Shown here: piece after piece, positions 13,021-19,842 of the stretch
How the letters are laid out: every line of letters starts with the position of its first letter
How positions within the stretch are numbered: position 1 is the stretch's first letter
Virus record (IMG/VR): IMGVR_UViG_3300032182_000307
Coordinates: 1-30,947 of that record
Strand: one strand, 5' to 3'
Length of the DNA stretch: 30,947 nt
Source: a virus
Notes under the pieces: generated by a model
Databases searched by the model: none
The model's input: the letters and a program-made list of their open reading frames with translations, nothing else
Told to the model about the DNA's origin: nothing
Position numbers and translations under genes: made by a program

Positions 13021-15318
13021 TTAATTATTGATATAGAGGCCAGAATCAACCAAGATTGGCTGAGGTAAGAAGGGAGAATATGTTCGACAGTCTAGTTCAC
13101 TTGAAGTACCAACTGAAACAGGCGTGCCGTTGACATAAGTGCCTCCATCGATCTCACCAAACTGGAAATCACTGGTGTAATCAGTCAGAGGCTGATCCAG
13201 CATGCCGATTTTGGTGTCCTGAATAATATCTGGATCAATATTGAACAATTTATTCATCATTTGCAGCATATTCATCGTCGAATTGACCGTTCTGCCGCTT
13301 CTATCCAGTTGACCTGCTTCATTTCGACGAATAGAGTCGGTCATCATCATGCTGACCAAGTTATCGTCAAAATTACCCACCTGAGTAGGCTGATTTCGGT
13401 CGCCGCTAATTTCTTTTGCACCTGACCAGGGCATTCCGTAGCTCATCATTGACATTCTTTCAGCCTGCATACGGATTCGGTCGTTTTCTTTCTCAAGCTT
13501 GTCGTAAAAACGCTCTAAAGCCACACCTAGAGGCTGATCGTTAGGCTCGAGCAGCCAACTGCCTACATATTCATGGTTTTTAAGGTTCCTCACCACGCAA
13601 TAGCCGAGAGTTGTGTTGCTGAAGGGGTAAACAATCTTGAAATTATCTTTATCTACAACTTCTGAGACCGTATATTCACCGTCAATCGCACTTCCGCTCG
13701 TAAAATCAAGTCGAATCCTTGTATTAACACCGAGACGATGGTCCGTGGCGGTCACTGTGATATTCGGGCCACCATCTTGGCTGTACAGAGCCGATAAATT
13801 GATGGGTTCGTTTCCCTCATCGTGGACAATCGACCACATCGCAGCATAAATATGCTTGCACCACCGCGTTTGGTAGTACATGAGGTTCGGATATGAGAAC
13901 TCACTGCCGTCCTCATAGGTCGGAAGGTTGTAGAAGTTATTTACAGCTACATATCCAAAGTCACTGTAAACGCCGACATCATCACGGGTGTCAATTAGAT
14001 CACCTTCGCGGTCGATTCGCTGTCCTGGCTTAACACTGTTCAGTTGAGTGACAGGGAACTTACGTTTCTGCGCCTCCGAATAGAGATTAAAGTTGTCACG
14101 ACGCATAAAATCTTGACAACTGCACTGGTAACGAACCTCAGTGGTCAGATATCTGTCAACTTTGAAGCCCCGATGCGCTGGAGTGACTGTTGTGGGTTTA
14201 TTATCAATGACCTTTTCGCCATAGCTGTCATCACGCTGAAATAAGATCTCATTTGTATCTTTGTCAGTGCCTGTAACTGTGTAACCCACGTAGTCTTCAT
14301 AGTCATAACCACGGATTCTTCGGTTAACGATGGCGGTACCAAACGTAGTGCCTGAGGCAACTGAAGTCACAGTGAATTGAGTGGCGCTAGTAACAGTCAC
14401 ATCGTATAGACCCGGTATCGCAGTCCCTGATGTAAACACCATAAGAACTTCATTACCTGTTGCTAGACCGTGTGCAGCAGTACAGTTGACCGTAATTGTG
14501 GTTAGTGACTGAGAATAAGTTGCAAAAATGCCAGGATCACGTTCAATTACACGGTCAGCAAGACGTTCGCCGGCAAAAAAGTTGACGGGTGTAGGGATAA
14601 AACGTATTTGAACACGCATTTGCTCCCAATTAAGGTCACTAAAAGTAGTTTCTTTGCGGTAAACAACGTTTCCACTTGTCGTAACAGATGCCGCAGCAGT
14701 ACAGGTGAATGTATTTTGCGTAGTTCCAGTAATTGCAAGCGTCGCGTCAACACCAGAACCGGTTGTAAAATCTAAAAAAACATCATCGCCCGTTTCTAGA
14801 CCGTGGTCACTCGAAGTAATCGTTACAGTAGTTCCTGATTGTGAGTACGTACCAGAAACTTCACCCGTCAAATACCGTACGGCAGTAATCGGAAGACCGA
14901 AGTTGTAGAAACTGAAGCTATTGGCGTCACGGATCCCCACCATCTGCGTTCCCATCTCAGGTGTGGAGCTTGGAAAGGTGAAAACACGGGCAGGAATAAA
15001 CACTCCAGGGAACTGCTGGAATGCTACATACATTCTGAAGTCGCCACGAGTATTACGATCCTTAGAACTTGTACCCATGTATGTCTGGGTAATGCTGTAA
15101 AGATCGTATCCACGTCGCCAACGTGACCAAAGCGAGTCCCTGTTGTAGAACTTGGTCTCGCTATCGTAGTCTTCATTATCAGGCTGAAAATCGTACAGCC
15201 TTGATTTAAATTTTATATCTGTGTTCGGCTTAAAGTTTGTCTGTTTTTCAAACTTCTTTGCGTACTTGCCATCAAAGCTCTGGCTTGAAGAACCAAACCC
15301 CCCGACTTCGAATGGCAT
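13021..15318 (-). CDS. Large structural protein with three beta repeats and a SWIM-like CxC...CxH
   Basis: A 765-residue protein, the largest in the window. Residues 1-150 are mixed (WSRWRRGYDLYSITQTYMGT, FPGVFIPARVFTFPSSTPEM). Three copies of a roughly 66-residue beta repeat lie at about 156-221, 266-333 and 509-578; each starts (T/L)YSQ and contains DHGL/AHGL/DHRL...FT(S/T)GS...D..Y/F. Between the second and third copies are C399-S-C401 (QCSCQDFMRRDNF) and C487-K-H489 (RWCKHIYAAMW), the signature ends of a SWIM zinc finger with an 85-residue insertion. The C-terminus is Met-rich and helical, then beta. By size and place it may be a tail hub, nozzle or fiber-base protein; I cannot assign it firmly. 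Confidence 0.8.
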   Translation of the reverse strand: MPFEVGGFGSSSQSFDGKYAKKFEKQTNFKPNTDIKFKSRLYDFQPDNEDYDSETKFYNRDSLWSRWRRGYDLYSITQTYMGTSSKDRNTRGDFRMYVAFQQFPGVFIPARVFTFPSSTPEMGTQMVGIRDANSFSFYNFGLPITAVRYLTGEVSGTYSQSGTTVTITSSDHGLETGDDVFLDFTTGSGVDATLAITGTTQNTFTCTAAASVTTSGNVVYRKETTFSDLNWEQMRVQIRFIPTPVNFFAGERLADRVIERDPGIFATYSQSLTTITVNCTAAHGLATGNEVLMVFTSGTAIPGLYDVTVTSATQFTVTSVASGTTFGTAIVNRRIRGYDYEDYVGYTVTGTDKDTNEILFQRDDSYGEKVIDNKPTTVTPAHRGFKVDRYLTTEVRYQCSCQDFMRRDNFNLYSEAQKRKFPVTQLNSVKPGQRIDREGDLIDTRDDVGVYSDFGYVAVNNFYNLPTYEDGSEFSYPNLMYYQTRWCKHIYAAMWSIVHDEGNEPINLSALYSQDGGPNITVTATDHRLGVNTRIRLDFTSGSAIDGEYTVSEVVDKDNFKIVYPFSNTTLGYCVVRNLKNHEYVGSWLLEPNDQPLGVALERFYDKLEKENDRIRMQAERMSMMSYGMPWSGAKEISGDRNQPTQVGNFDDNLVSMMMTDSIRRNEAGQLDRSGRTVNSTMNMLQMMNKLFNIDPDIIQDTKIGMLDQPLTDYTSDFQFGEIDGGTYVNGTPVSVGTSSELDCRTYSPFLPQPILVDSGLYINN

Positions 15319-15327
15319 AACCTTAAA

Positions 15328-16098
15328 TCAATAGAAGCCGCCTTGGACGCCCACGTAGAAACCGTTGGTCAAAGCCGTAGAACCACTTACAGCAGCGTAC
15401 AAAGCTTGGCCACGTTTGAGCATCAGTCCGCGTTGTTTTGGTGCGATCTGGCTATTCGCAGCATCAAAGTTGGCGCCAGCCTGAACCACGGGATGGTTAA
15501 TTAAAGGGAGATCGCGATTAAGAGTCAGGCTGTAGCTGAGATTTTCGTAGGTCGAATCAACGCTTGCAGTAAAGACAGGGAAAAACTGATTCGTATTACT
15601 AACTGTGCCAACATTAACAAGATAAAAACAAATGTCGGTCGGAAGGTAGACACTGACATCACCACTTGTAGTTGTGCTTGGAATGGTGGCTTCAAAAGTG
15701 GTAGAAGTAACCGCTGTGACTGTAAATTCGTCATCCGTTAAAGTTCCGGATGTAAAATCGCAGTACACTTTTTGTCCAACCTGCAAATTGTGTCCTGCAG
15801 AGATCGTTACAGTGAGTGTAGTACCCGACGCACTATAGGTTCCTGATGTTGCAGATTTAGCGTCAATAAATTGATTCGTTCGCTTGGTATATGTCAACCA
15901 AATCTCATCAATGTAAGCGCCTGAGATCGAGGTATCCGTGCTGGCAGAGTCAACATCGAATACTTGTGTGGCGTTACCGACAGCGGTGGGGACTAGACTC
16001 GTACGAAACTCTTGTCCAGAGGCGACGGTCAACAACGTAGAAGTCGTTGCTGGACGGTCCACCATAAGTGGCTGTTTATTTGAACTACTACTTGACAC
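15328..16098 (-). CDS. Virion structural protein with one beta repeat
   Basis: A 256-residue protein with a GTG start and a poly-Ser N-terminus (SSSSSNKQPLMVDRPATTST). Residues 1-80 are beta-rich (ASGQEFRTSLVPTAVGNATQ, ISGAYIDEIWLTYTKRTNQF). Residues 86-151 are one copy of the repeat seen three times in the next gene (TYSASGTTLTVTISAGHNLQ, DFTSGTLTDDEFTVTAV). The end has GLMLKRGQALYAAVSGSTAL and GFYVGVQGGFY, a phrase common in phage surface beta-sandwich proteins. It is 9 bases from the 765-residue gene and probably part of the same substructure. A TATAAT box lies 27 bases upstream; the ribosome site is weak. Confidence 0.8.
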   Translation of the reverse strand: MSSSSSNKQPLMVDRPATTSTLLTVASGQEFRTSLVPTAVGNATQVFDVDSASTDTSISGAYIDEIWLTYTKRTNQFIDAKSATSGTYSASGTTLTVTISAGHNLQVGQKVYCDFTSGTLTDDEFTVTAVTSTTFEATIPSTTTSGDVSVYLPTDICFYLVNVGTVSNTNQFFPVFTASVDSTYENLSYSLTLNRDLPLINHPVVQAGANFDAANSQIAPKQRGLMLKRGQALYAAVSGSTALTNGFYVGVQGGFY

Positions 16099-16125
16099 GT
16101 CTGACTAGCGAGTTGCGTTAAAAAT

Positions 16126-16131
16126 ATTATA
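16126..16131 (-). promoter_or_regulatory. Candidate -10 box (TATAAT) before the two large structural genes
   Basis: The minus strand reads CGGCTATAATATTTTTAACG, with a perfect TATAAT 27 bases before the GTG at 16098. It shares GCTATAATxTTTT with the box before the capsid gene (21073-21078). No -35 is visible. Confidence 0.5.
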
Positions 16132-16142
16132 GCCGAGTTGGT

Positions 16143-16304
16143 TTAATCTTTTTTCTTCTTCTCTTCCATGCGCTTACGTGCCTTGGTGACAGCGTCTTTA
16201 CGCTTCTCCTTGTCAGTCTGTTTAGGATCCTTATCAGAACCTTCTTTCTCTTCTTGCTTTTTCTTGAAATGAGCTAACAGCTCAGGCGGCATTTTCTTAC
16301 CCAT
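16143..16304 (-). CDS. Small charged protein, 53 residues
   Basis: Found by translating the minus strand from the ATG at 16304: MGKKMPPELLAHFKKKQEEK begins it, and the rest is Lys/Glu/Asp-rich to KKKKD and TAA. A strong ribosome site (AGGAGG, 16312-16317) lies 7 bases before the ATG and overlaps the end of the preceding small gene. The KMPPELLxHFKKK opening recurs in small phage proteins as I remember them. It is predicted to be helical and highly charged; function unknown. The stop lies 12 bases before the TATAAT box of the next gene. Confidence 0.75.
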   Translation of the reverse strand: MGKKMPPELLAHFKKKQEEKEGSDKDPKQTDKEKRKDAVTKARKRMEEKKKKD

Positions 16305-16306
16305 GG

Positions 16307-16459
16307 TCACTCCTCCTCTTCTTCGTTTTTATCGACACCAAGTGCCTGTCCAGCCATGCGGGGCTTGGGCTCATCTCTTATTGGAGTCTGGGGTGCAGCA
16401 GCTCTTGCGCGAGCTGACCGCATCTCATCTGTCTGACTATCAGATCGGGTTTTACCCAT
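16307..16459 (-). CDS. Small protein with PRMAG motif, 50 residues
   Basis: Found by translating from the ATG at 16459: MGKTRSDSQTDEMRSARARA at the start, then DEPKPRMAGQALGVDKN and a run of five Glu before TGA. The KPRMAG motif also occurs in the gene just upstream (16472-16699, ARKPRMAGDVLDL). Arg-rich first half, acidic end, probably disordered. Its 3' end supplies the ribosome site of the 53-residue gene. The ribosome site of this gene itself is weak. Function unknown. Confidence 0.65.
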   Translation of the reverse strand: MGKTRSDSQTDEMRSARARAAAPQTPIRDEPKPRMAGQALGVDKNEEEEE

Positions 16460-16471
16460 TTTGACGGTAAG

Positions 16472-16699
16472 TTAAAGGTCTAAATCGCGGATACCCGCAC
16501 GCAGCTCATTGCGTAGATCTGCTCCAGGGGCGTACGGTTCTGGCGCAACACCTGGTTGTAATAAGTTTAAATCTAAAACATCTCCCGCCATGCGCGGCTT
16601 TCTTGCCGCAACCTTACCGGACTTAGGTTTAGGTCCGGCTGGAATATCGCGACGTCGAAGGCCAAACATGTAGCCAATATTAGTCCGAGGTTTGACCAC
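16472..16699 (-). CDS. Small basic protein with PRMAG motif, 75 residues
   Basis: A 75-residue protein with a GTG start next to the stop of the preceding gene. It is basic at first (GYMFGLRRRDIPAGPKPKSG) with KPRMAGDVLDLNL in the middle and an acidic-amphipathic end (LRNELRAGIRDLDL). The PRMAG motif is shared with the next small gene. No ribosome site is obvious, so translation may be coupled. Function unknown; the position among structural genes suggests a minor virion or assembly protein. Confidence 0.65.
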   Translation of the reverse strand: MVKPRTNIGYMFGLRRRDIPAGPKPKSGKVAARKPRMAGDVLDLNLLQPGVAPEPYAPGADLRNELRAGIRDLDL

Positions 16700-16700
16700 A

Positions 16701-17048
16701 TCAAAGAGCTGCTACTGTAAAGTCAATCGTCGCAGCCGTTCCACCAGTCTCACTGACAAAGACAGGCCGGATATATTTGACAGGACGCCCAGTCACACTA
16801 TAAAAATAGTTGCCGTTTGCAGTGATCGTCTGATCTGCAATGATGTCGGCCCAGTCGCTGTTGTTGAGGCTGCCCTGCAGAGCTACAACGACATTAGTAT
16901 TAATAGCAGCAACTTTCACAAACAGCGTATAGCTTGAAGTGGCGAAATAGTTGTTGACTGCAACCTGCACTTCGCTCCCATTCCCAGGGGCAGTCAGCTG
17001 TGTGCTGGTATCAAAGATAGTATCCTGAAAATAATTTACGCCTGCCAT
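16701..17048 (-). CDS. Small beta-sandwich structural protein
   Basis: A 115-residue protein (AGVNYFQDTIFDTSTQLTAP, YTLFVKVAAINTNVVVALQG, then ADQTITANGNYFYSVTGRPV and FVSETGGTAATIDFTVA). The order of strands, with a SLxNxDWxxI core and a final GGTxATIDFxVA, is typical of small accessory proteins in cyanophage structural blocks. It overlaps the preceding gene by 13 bases or so. A decoration or tail-associated role is an inference. Confidence 0.75.
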   Translation of the reverse strand: MAGVNYFQDTIFDTSTQLTAPGNGSEVQVAVNNYFATSSYTLFVKVAAINTNVVVALQGSLNNSDWADIIADQTITANGNYFYSVTGRPVKYIRPVFVSETGGTAATIDFTVAAL

Positions 17049-17323
17049 TGCGCCTGCACGGGTCTTTTATTAAGAATAACAGGGGGAATGCTATCGCTAT
17101 ATGAGCGTGAAACTTCCCTCATGTAAGCAGGATTGTTGAGCTGATACCTAGGATCTTCCTCACCTGTGTATGACACCACGAACTGACATCTATCGTGGTT
17201 CTCCTGTTTTGCAGTATTGAAAGGATCGCTGAATCCTGCCGTGCTCATCTGATAGTCGTTGTACATATTCCTGTACAAGACCGGAAATGACTGACTATAT
17301 CCAGGAACCTGCGCGAATCGCAT
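17036..17323 (-). CDS. Small hypothetical structural-block protein
   Basis: A 95-residue protein. The frame also allows a GTG one codon earlier (17326), but the ATG at 17323 overlaps the transglycosylase stop as TGATG, so I prefer it. Tyr/Asn/Pro-rich: RFAQVPGYSQSFPVLYRNMY, YQMSTAGFSDPFNTAKQENH, YQLNNPAYMREVSRSYSD. No membrane segment or known motif. Its 3' end overlaps the next gene by 13 bases. Position suggests a head-tail joining or minor virion protein. Confidence 0.68.
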   Translation of the reverse strand: MRFAQVPGYSQSFPVLYRNMYNDYQMSTAGFSDPFNTAKQENHDRCQFVVSYTGEEDPRYQLNNPAYMREVSRSYSDSIPPVILNKRPVQAQWQA

Positions 17324-18000
17324 CACTCAAAAAACTGAGGAGGGCTCATGGCCTCTGTCAGTGCACTCTGGACATCAACTTTTGAACCACCTAAACCGGG
17401 ACGCAAAGATCTAAACATCTTTAAAAAGTCAAATGCTTTAGGTTCTGTCTTCTTCTCGGTTTTAGCCTCTTCAACTGGAGGTGGTGCCGTAGGTGGAGTT
17501 GTCGCTGGGAGCGGCGCAGCACCACCAGCCAATGCACGTTTAGCAGCTTCTTGTGCTTCCGGGAGATACTGTTTGTATGCGCCAGAGGTATAAACCGACC
17601 AAGCTCCGAGACCTTGCCTTTTGCGGATATCTAATGCTGCTTTGGCGTTCACCGTGGGATTCTTGAGCTCTTCGTTGCTTCTCAATCCGTAACGCTGGCG
17701 CCTCTCCTCGCCGAGCTTGTATCCAGGCTCATCAAGCATGTTGATCTGAAACAGGCCATATGAATCGTCTGGGTATCTTGGATTATGTGCTTTGGGGTTT
17801 AATCCTGATTCTGCAGTAGAGATCGCAATCATTGTCGGGATCTCGGACTGCTTGAAACCAGCCTGATTAAGGATTACTGCTAATTGACCTGGAGTTACTC
17901 TTGACACGGTTTCAGCGGTGATTGGTTTCGAGAATGAGGCGGGTGCCAACAGCAACATCAGCGGGGCCAGGAAGAGCTTGGATAAACTCGGCACCTTCAC
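17323..18000 (-). CDS. Lytic transglycosylase (SLT type) with signal peptide
   Basis: The open frame begins at 18048 (241 residues), but I favour the GTG at 18000: it has AGG 7 bases upstream and makes a clean signal peptide (KVPSLSKLFLAPLMLLLAPA, then SFSKP). Numbered from 18048, the catalytic Glu is E80 in AISTAESGLNP, SYGLFQIN lies at 96-103, and W150 begins the WSVYTSGAYKQYL end. These are the marks of the goose-type/SLT transglycosylase fold that cleaves peptidoglycan glycan strands. A Pro-rich linker (PLPATTPPTAPPPVEEAKTE) and a 45-residue tail follow. The 5' end overlaps the upstream gene in another frame. It may be a virion-borne wall-opening enzyme or an exported endolysin; no other lysin is seen. 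Confidence 0.85.
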   Translation of the reverse strand: MKVPSLSKLFLAPLMLLLAPASFSKPITAETVSRVTPGQLAVILNQAGFKQSEIPTMIAISTAESGLNPKAHNPRYPDDSYGLFQINMLDEPGYKLGEERRQRYGLRSNEELKNPTVNAKAALDIRKRQGLGAWSVYTSGAYKQYLPEAQEAAKRALAGGAAPLPATTPPTAPPPVEEAKTEKKTEPKAFDFLKMFRSLRPGLGGSKVDVQSALTEAMSPPQFFE

Positions 18001-18391
18001 GGTTGAACCTATACCTAGCCTGCTCAGGATTCCTGTAGTTTGGTACATATAAATGCAGGGCCAAACGATCAGTCTCGTATAGATAAATCTGAGTCCAAGT
18101 CTTCAACGTATCTTTGAAGTCCGTGGTGGCGATCGTACGGTCGACGTCACCAGCAATGGACTCCACTCGACCACGAGGGACAGTGTTGTTATTGATTGTC
18201 CCGGTCATGTCGGTACGCTTCTCAGCTTCGTCGCACCGCTCGACCTGCTCAACGATCTTGCTATACCAATAGGAGTCCTGAACGTTATCCAGAGCTTCTT
18301 CTAATCGTGCAATGTCACCGGCAGGCACTGAGGTGAGGTTATAACCTAAATGCCACCGTACCTTTGACTTAATGAAAGTATCAAGCTGCAT
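17912..18391 (-). CDS. Putative head-tail adaptor/connector protein
   Basis: A 159-residue, mostly helical protein (QLDTFIKSKVRWHLGYNLTS, DIARLEEALDNVQDSYWYSK, IVEQVERCDEAEKRTDM) with a later SIAGDVDRTIATTDFKDTLK stretch and a beta end (LALHLYVPNYRNPEQARY). Small helical proteins placed two or three genes after the capsid gene are often adaptors, and that is the only basis for the name. The ATG has no strong ribosome site. A 69-base intergenic stretch with repeats precedes it. The last 89 bases (from the GTG at 18000) or 137 bases (from 18048) also encode the transglycosylase start. Confidence 0.6.
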   Translation of the reverse strand: MQLDTFIKSKVRWHLGYNLTSVPAGDIARLEEALDNVQDSYWYSKIVEQVERCDEAEKRTDMTGTINNNTVPRGRVESIAGDVDRTIATTDFKDTLKTWTQIYLYETDRLALHLYVPNYRNPEQARYRFNREGAEFIQALPGPADVAVGTRLILETNHR

Positions 18392-18408
18392 TAATCAACA
18401 CCGATGCA

Positions 18409-18460
18409 TTATTGGTACAGCTTTTAGATGCACCAATAACACATTAACACGCGCCAATAA
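18409..18460. repeat. Intergenic inverted and direct repeat
   Basis: TTATTGGT (18409-18416) and ACCAATAA (18432-18439) are exact reverse complements around 15 bases; CCAATAA recurs at 18454-18460. The region lies between the helix-hairpin-helix gene and the adaptor-like gene. No T-run follows the stem, so it is not a standard terminator; it could be an RNA-processing or protein-binding site. Confidence 0.45.
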
Positions 18461-18901
18461 TTACTCGACACGCACAAGGTTCTCGCCGAAAATTTGATCC
18501 CAATCAACACGCTTAATTGACTTGAGCTGCTCCAATCGCTGGAAACGCTCACCAGGGAGCGACAGCTGAAGATCTTTGATGTCGCGAGCAGTCTTCAGGC
18601 CAACACCAGGAAGAGCATCCGCGATCTGCCGCGCAGATGCGAGATTCAGATTCACACGAGTGTCAATCGGAAAAGTTTCTTTCTTGGTCGGCTTCGCTGG
18701 CTTCACACCTTCTGCAGCCAGAGACTCTGTCAGACGCTCCTCATTGCGTTCCTGCTCCATGGTTGCATCCAGATGCGGAGTCAGATCATCTTCGTCAATA
18801 TAAAGAACTTCTTCGTTGGCATCGAGACACATCAGAATGCCTTCCCCGTGCTGAGAAACAACCTCAACTAGACCTCCTGTGACACGGTTCTGGTAAAGCA
18901 T
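18461..18901 (-). CDS. Helix-hairpin-helix protein in structural block
   Basis: A 146-residue protein. Residues 1-45 (YQNRVTGGLVEVVSQHGEGI, then LDANEEVLYIDEDDL) look like a small SH3/KOW-type beta domain. Residues 46-80 are a charged linker. Residues 83-128 (VNLNLASARQIADALPGVGL KTARDIKDL-type text, then FQRLEQLKSIK) are a ComEA-like tandem helix-hairpin-helix unit, with the LPGVG hairpin that binds the DNA backbone without sequence preference. Its place between the capsid block and head-completion genes suggests a DNA-contacting head or neck protein. It has its own candidate promoter after the terminator at 18954-18979. Confidence 0.8.
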   Translation of the reverse strand: MLYQNRVTGGLVEVVSQHGEGILMCLDANEEVLYIDEDDLTPHLDATMEQERNEERLTESLAAEGVKPAKPTKKETFPIDTRVNLNLASARQIADALPGVGLKTARDIKDLQLSLPGERFQRLEQLKSIKRVDWDQIFGENLVRVE

Positions 18902-18918
18902 GATTACAATCGATTACT

Positions 18919-18924
18919 GATATA
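18919..18924 (-). promoter_or_regulatory. Candidate extended -10 for the helix-hairpin-helix gene
   Basis: The minus strand reads ATATGCTATATCAG: a TGC followed by TATATC, 17 bases before the ATG. It lies within the small palindrome GATAT-AGC-ATATC. A promoter is expected here because the upstream unit ends at a terminator only 30 bases away, but the hexamer is imperfect. Confidence 0.35.
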
Positions 18925-18953
18925 GCATATCAAAATAAATTCTTGTAGACAAT

Positions 18954-18979
18954 AAAAAAGCGGGCCATAAAGACCCGCT
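18954..18979 (-). terminator. Rho-independent terminator after the capsid unit
   Basis: Minus strand: AGCGGG, a 9-base loop, CCCGCT, then TTTTT. The GC-rich 6-bp stem and T-run are canonical. It lies 23 bases after the stop of the 273-residue protein and before the helix-hairpin-helix gene. Confidence 0.88.
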
Positions 18980-19001
18980 GTGTTGATATTGTGAGTAACG
19001 A

Positions 19002-19823
19002 TCAGGAATCGCTACCGCCCACTTGAGAGGCGAAGTCCAGGCTGCCAACAATATCCATGAAGGAAGTAGCAGCAGCAGGACGCAGGTAGTTGACGCGGCA
19101 GATGATGTAAGCGGCCTTACCAGCATCCTTATCATCAGAGCTGATGAAGACACCGTCGCCGTCCACGGTGGTGGAGGTCACGCCGTTGACGTTGTACACC
19201 TTGAAGGTGGTGTCAGTGGTGACGCGATACATCATGGCGTTTGCAGCGTCCTGGTCGTCGATACCGGCGGTGGTAACGGCGGTCCAGAAGGGTGCTTCTG
19301 CCACGGAAACGTCGGATTCACCCTGGGCGATGGTGCCTGAGGAGAATGCGGTGGTGATGGCGGTAGCAGCAGCCAGACCGTTGGCCTGGGTAGCGGGGAC
19401 GCCATAGGGAACGCCGCTGTTGTCGGGACCGAACAGCAGGATCTCGGTGTTGGTGCCGTCGATATCTGCAGTCAGAGGAGTAGCAGGATAGGAAGGCTCA
19501 CCAGCGGAGGGGATGTCCTGGCCGATTGCAATCGAAGCGCTGTAGATGTAAGCGGGACGATCAGCGTCAGCTTGGACGACCAGGGAGGTGCGGTCATCGC
19601 GCACACGGTCGCTGGAGCGACGGTCGGGAGAAGGAACCGTCAGGTTGAAGCTCTTGTTGTCAGCTTTGTCAGCGGCCAGGTTGGTCACTTTGACATAACC
19701 AACCATTTCGTAGAGCTCGAAGCCAGGCCAGCCAAAAACACCTTCGGTGTTGTAGGAGGACAGGCGGTTGATTTGATTACCGGGCTGCAGAATAGCGCCC
19801 TTTTCAGCAGTGTAAGATGCCAT
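19002..19823 (-). CDS. Probable abundant structural protein next to capsid
   Basis: A 273-residue protein (ASYTAEKGAILQPGNQINRL, then GVFGWPGFELYEMVGYVKVT), beta-rich and acidic, with no membrane segment. It contains a regular set of strands (RTSLVVQADADRPAYIYSAS, DDKDAGKAAYIICRVNYLRP) and no Lys-rich tail, which fits a capsid decoration or second major shell protein. Its start is fixed by a perfect AAGGAGGT at 19833-19840. Its codon use (C-ending, GC-rich) is like that of the capsid gene and unlike most of the window, so strong expression is likely. It ends the capsid transcription unit, directly before a terminator. No family recognised. Confidence 0.72.
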   Translation of the reverse strand: MASYTAEKGAILQPGNQINRLSSYNTEGVFGWPGFELYEMVGYVKVTNLAADKADNKSFNLTVPSPDRRSSDRVRDDRTSLVVQADADRPAYIYSASIAIGQDIPSAGEPSYPATPLTADIDGTNTEILLFGPDNSGVPYGVPATQANGLAAATAITTAFSSGTIAQGESDVSVAEAPFWTAVTTAGIDDQDAANAMMYRVTTDTTFKVYNVNGVTSTTVDGDGVFISSDDKDAGKAAYIICRVNYLRPAAATSFMDIVGSLDFASQVGGSDS

Positions 19824-19842
19824 TAGTTACGTACCTCCTTTA

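Noticed and set aside
19023-19826. Plus-strand open frames opposite the 273-residue structural gene
   Set aside because: Several overlapping frames open on both strands because of biased codons; the minus-strand gene has a perfect ribosome site and fits the operon.
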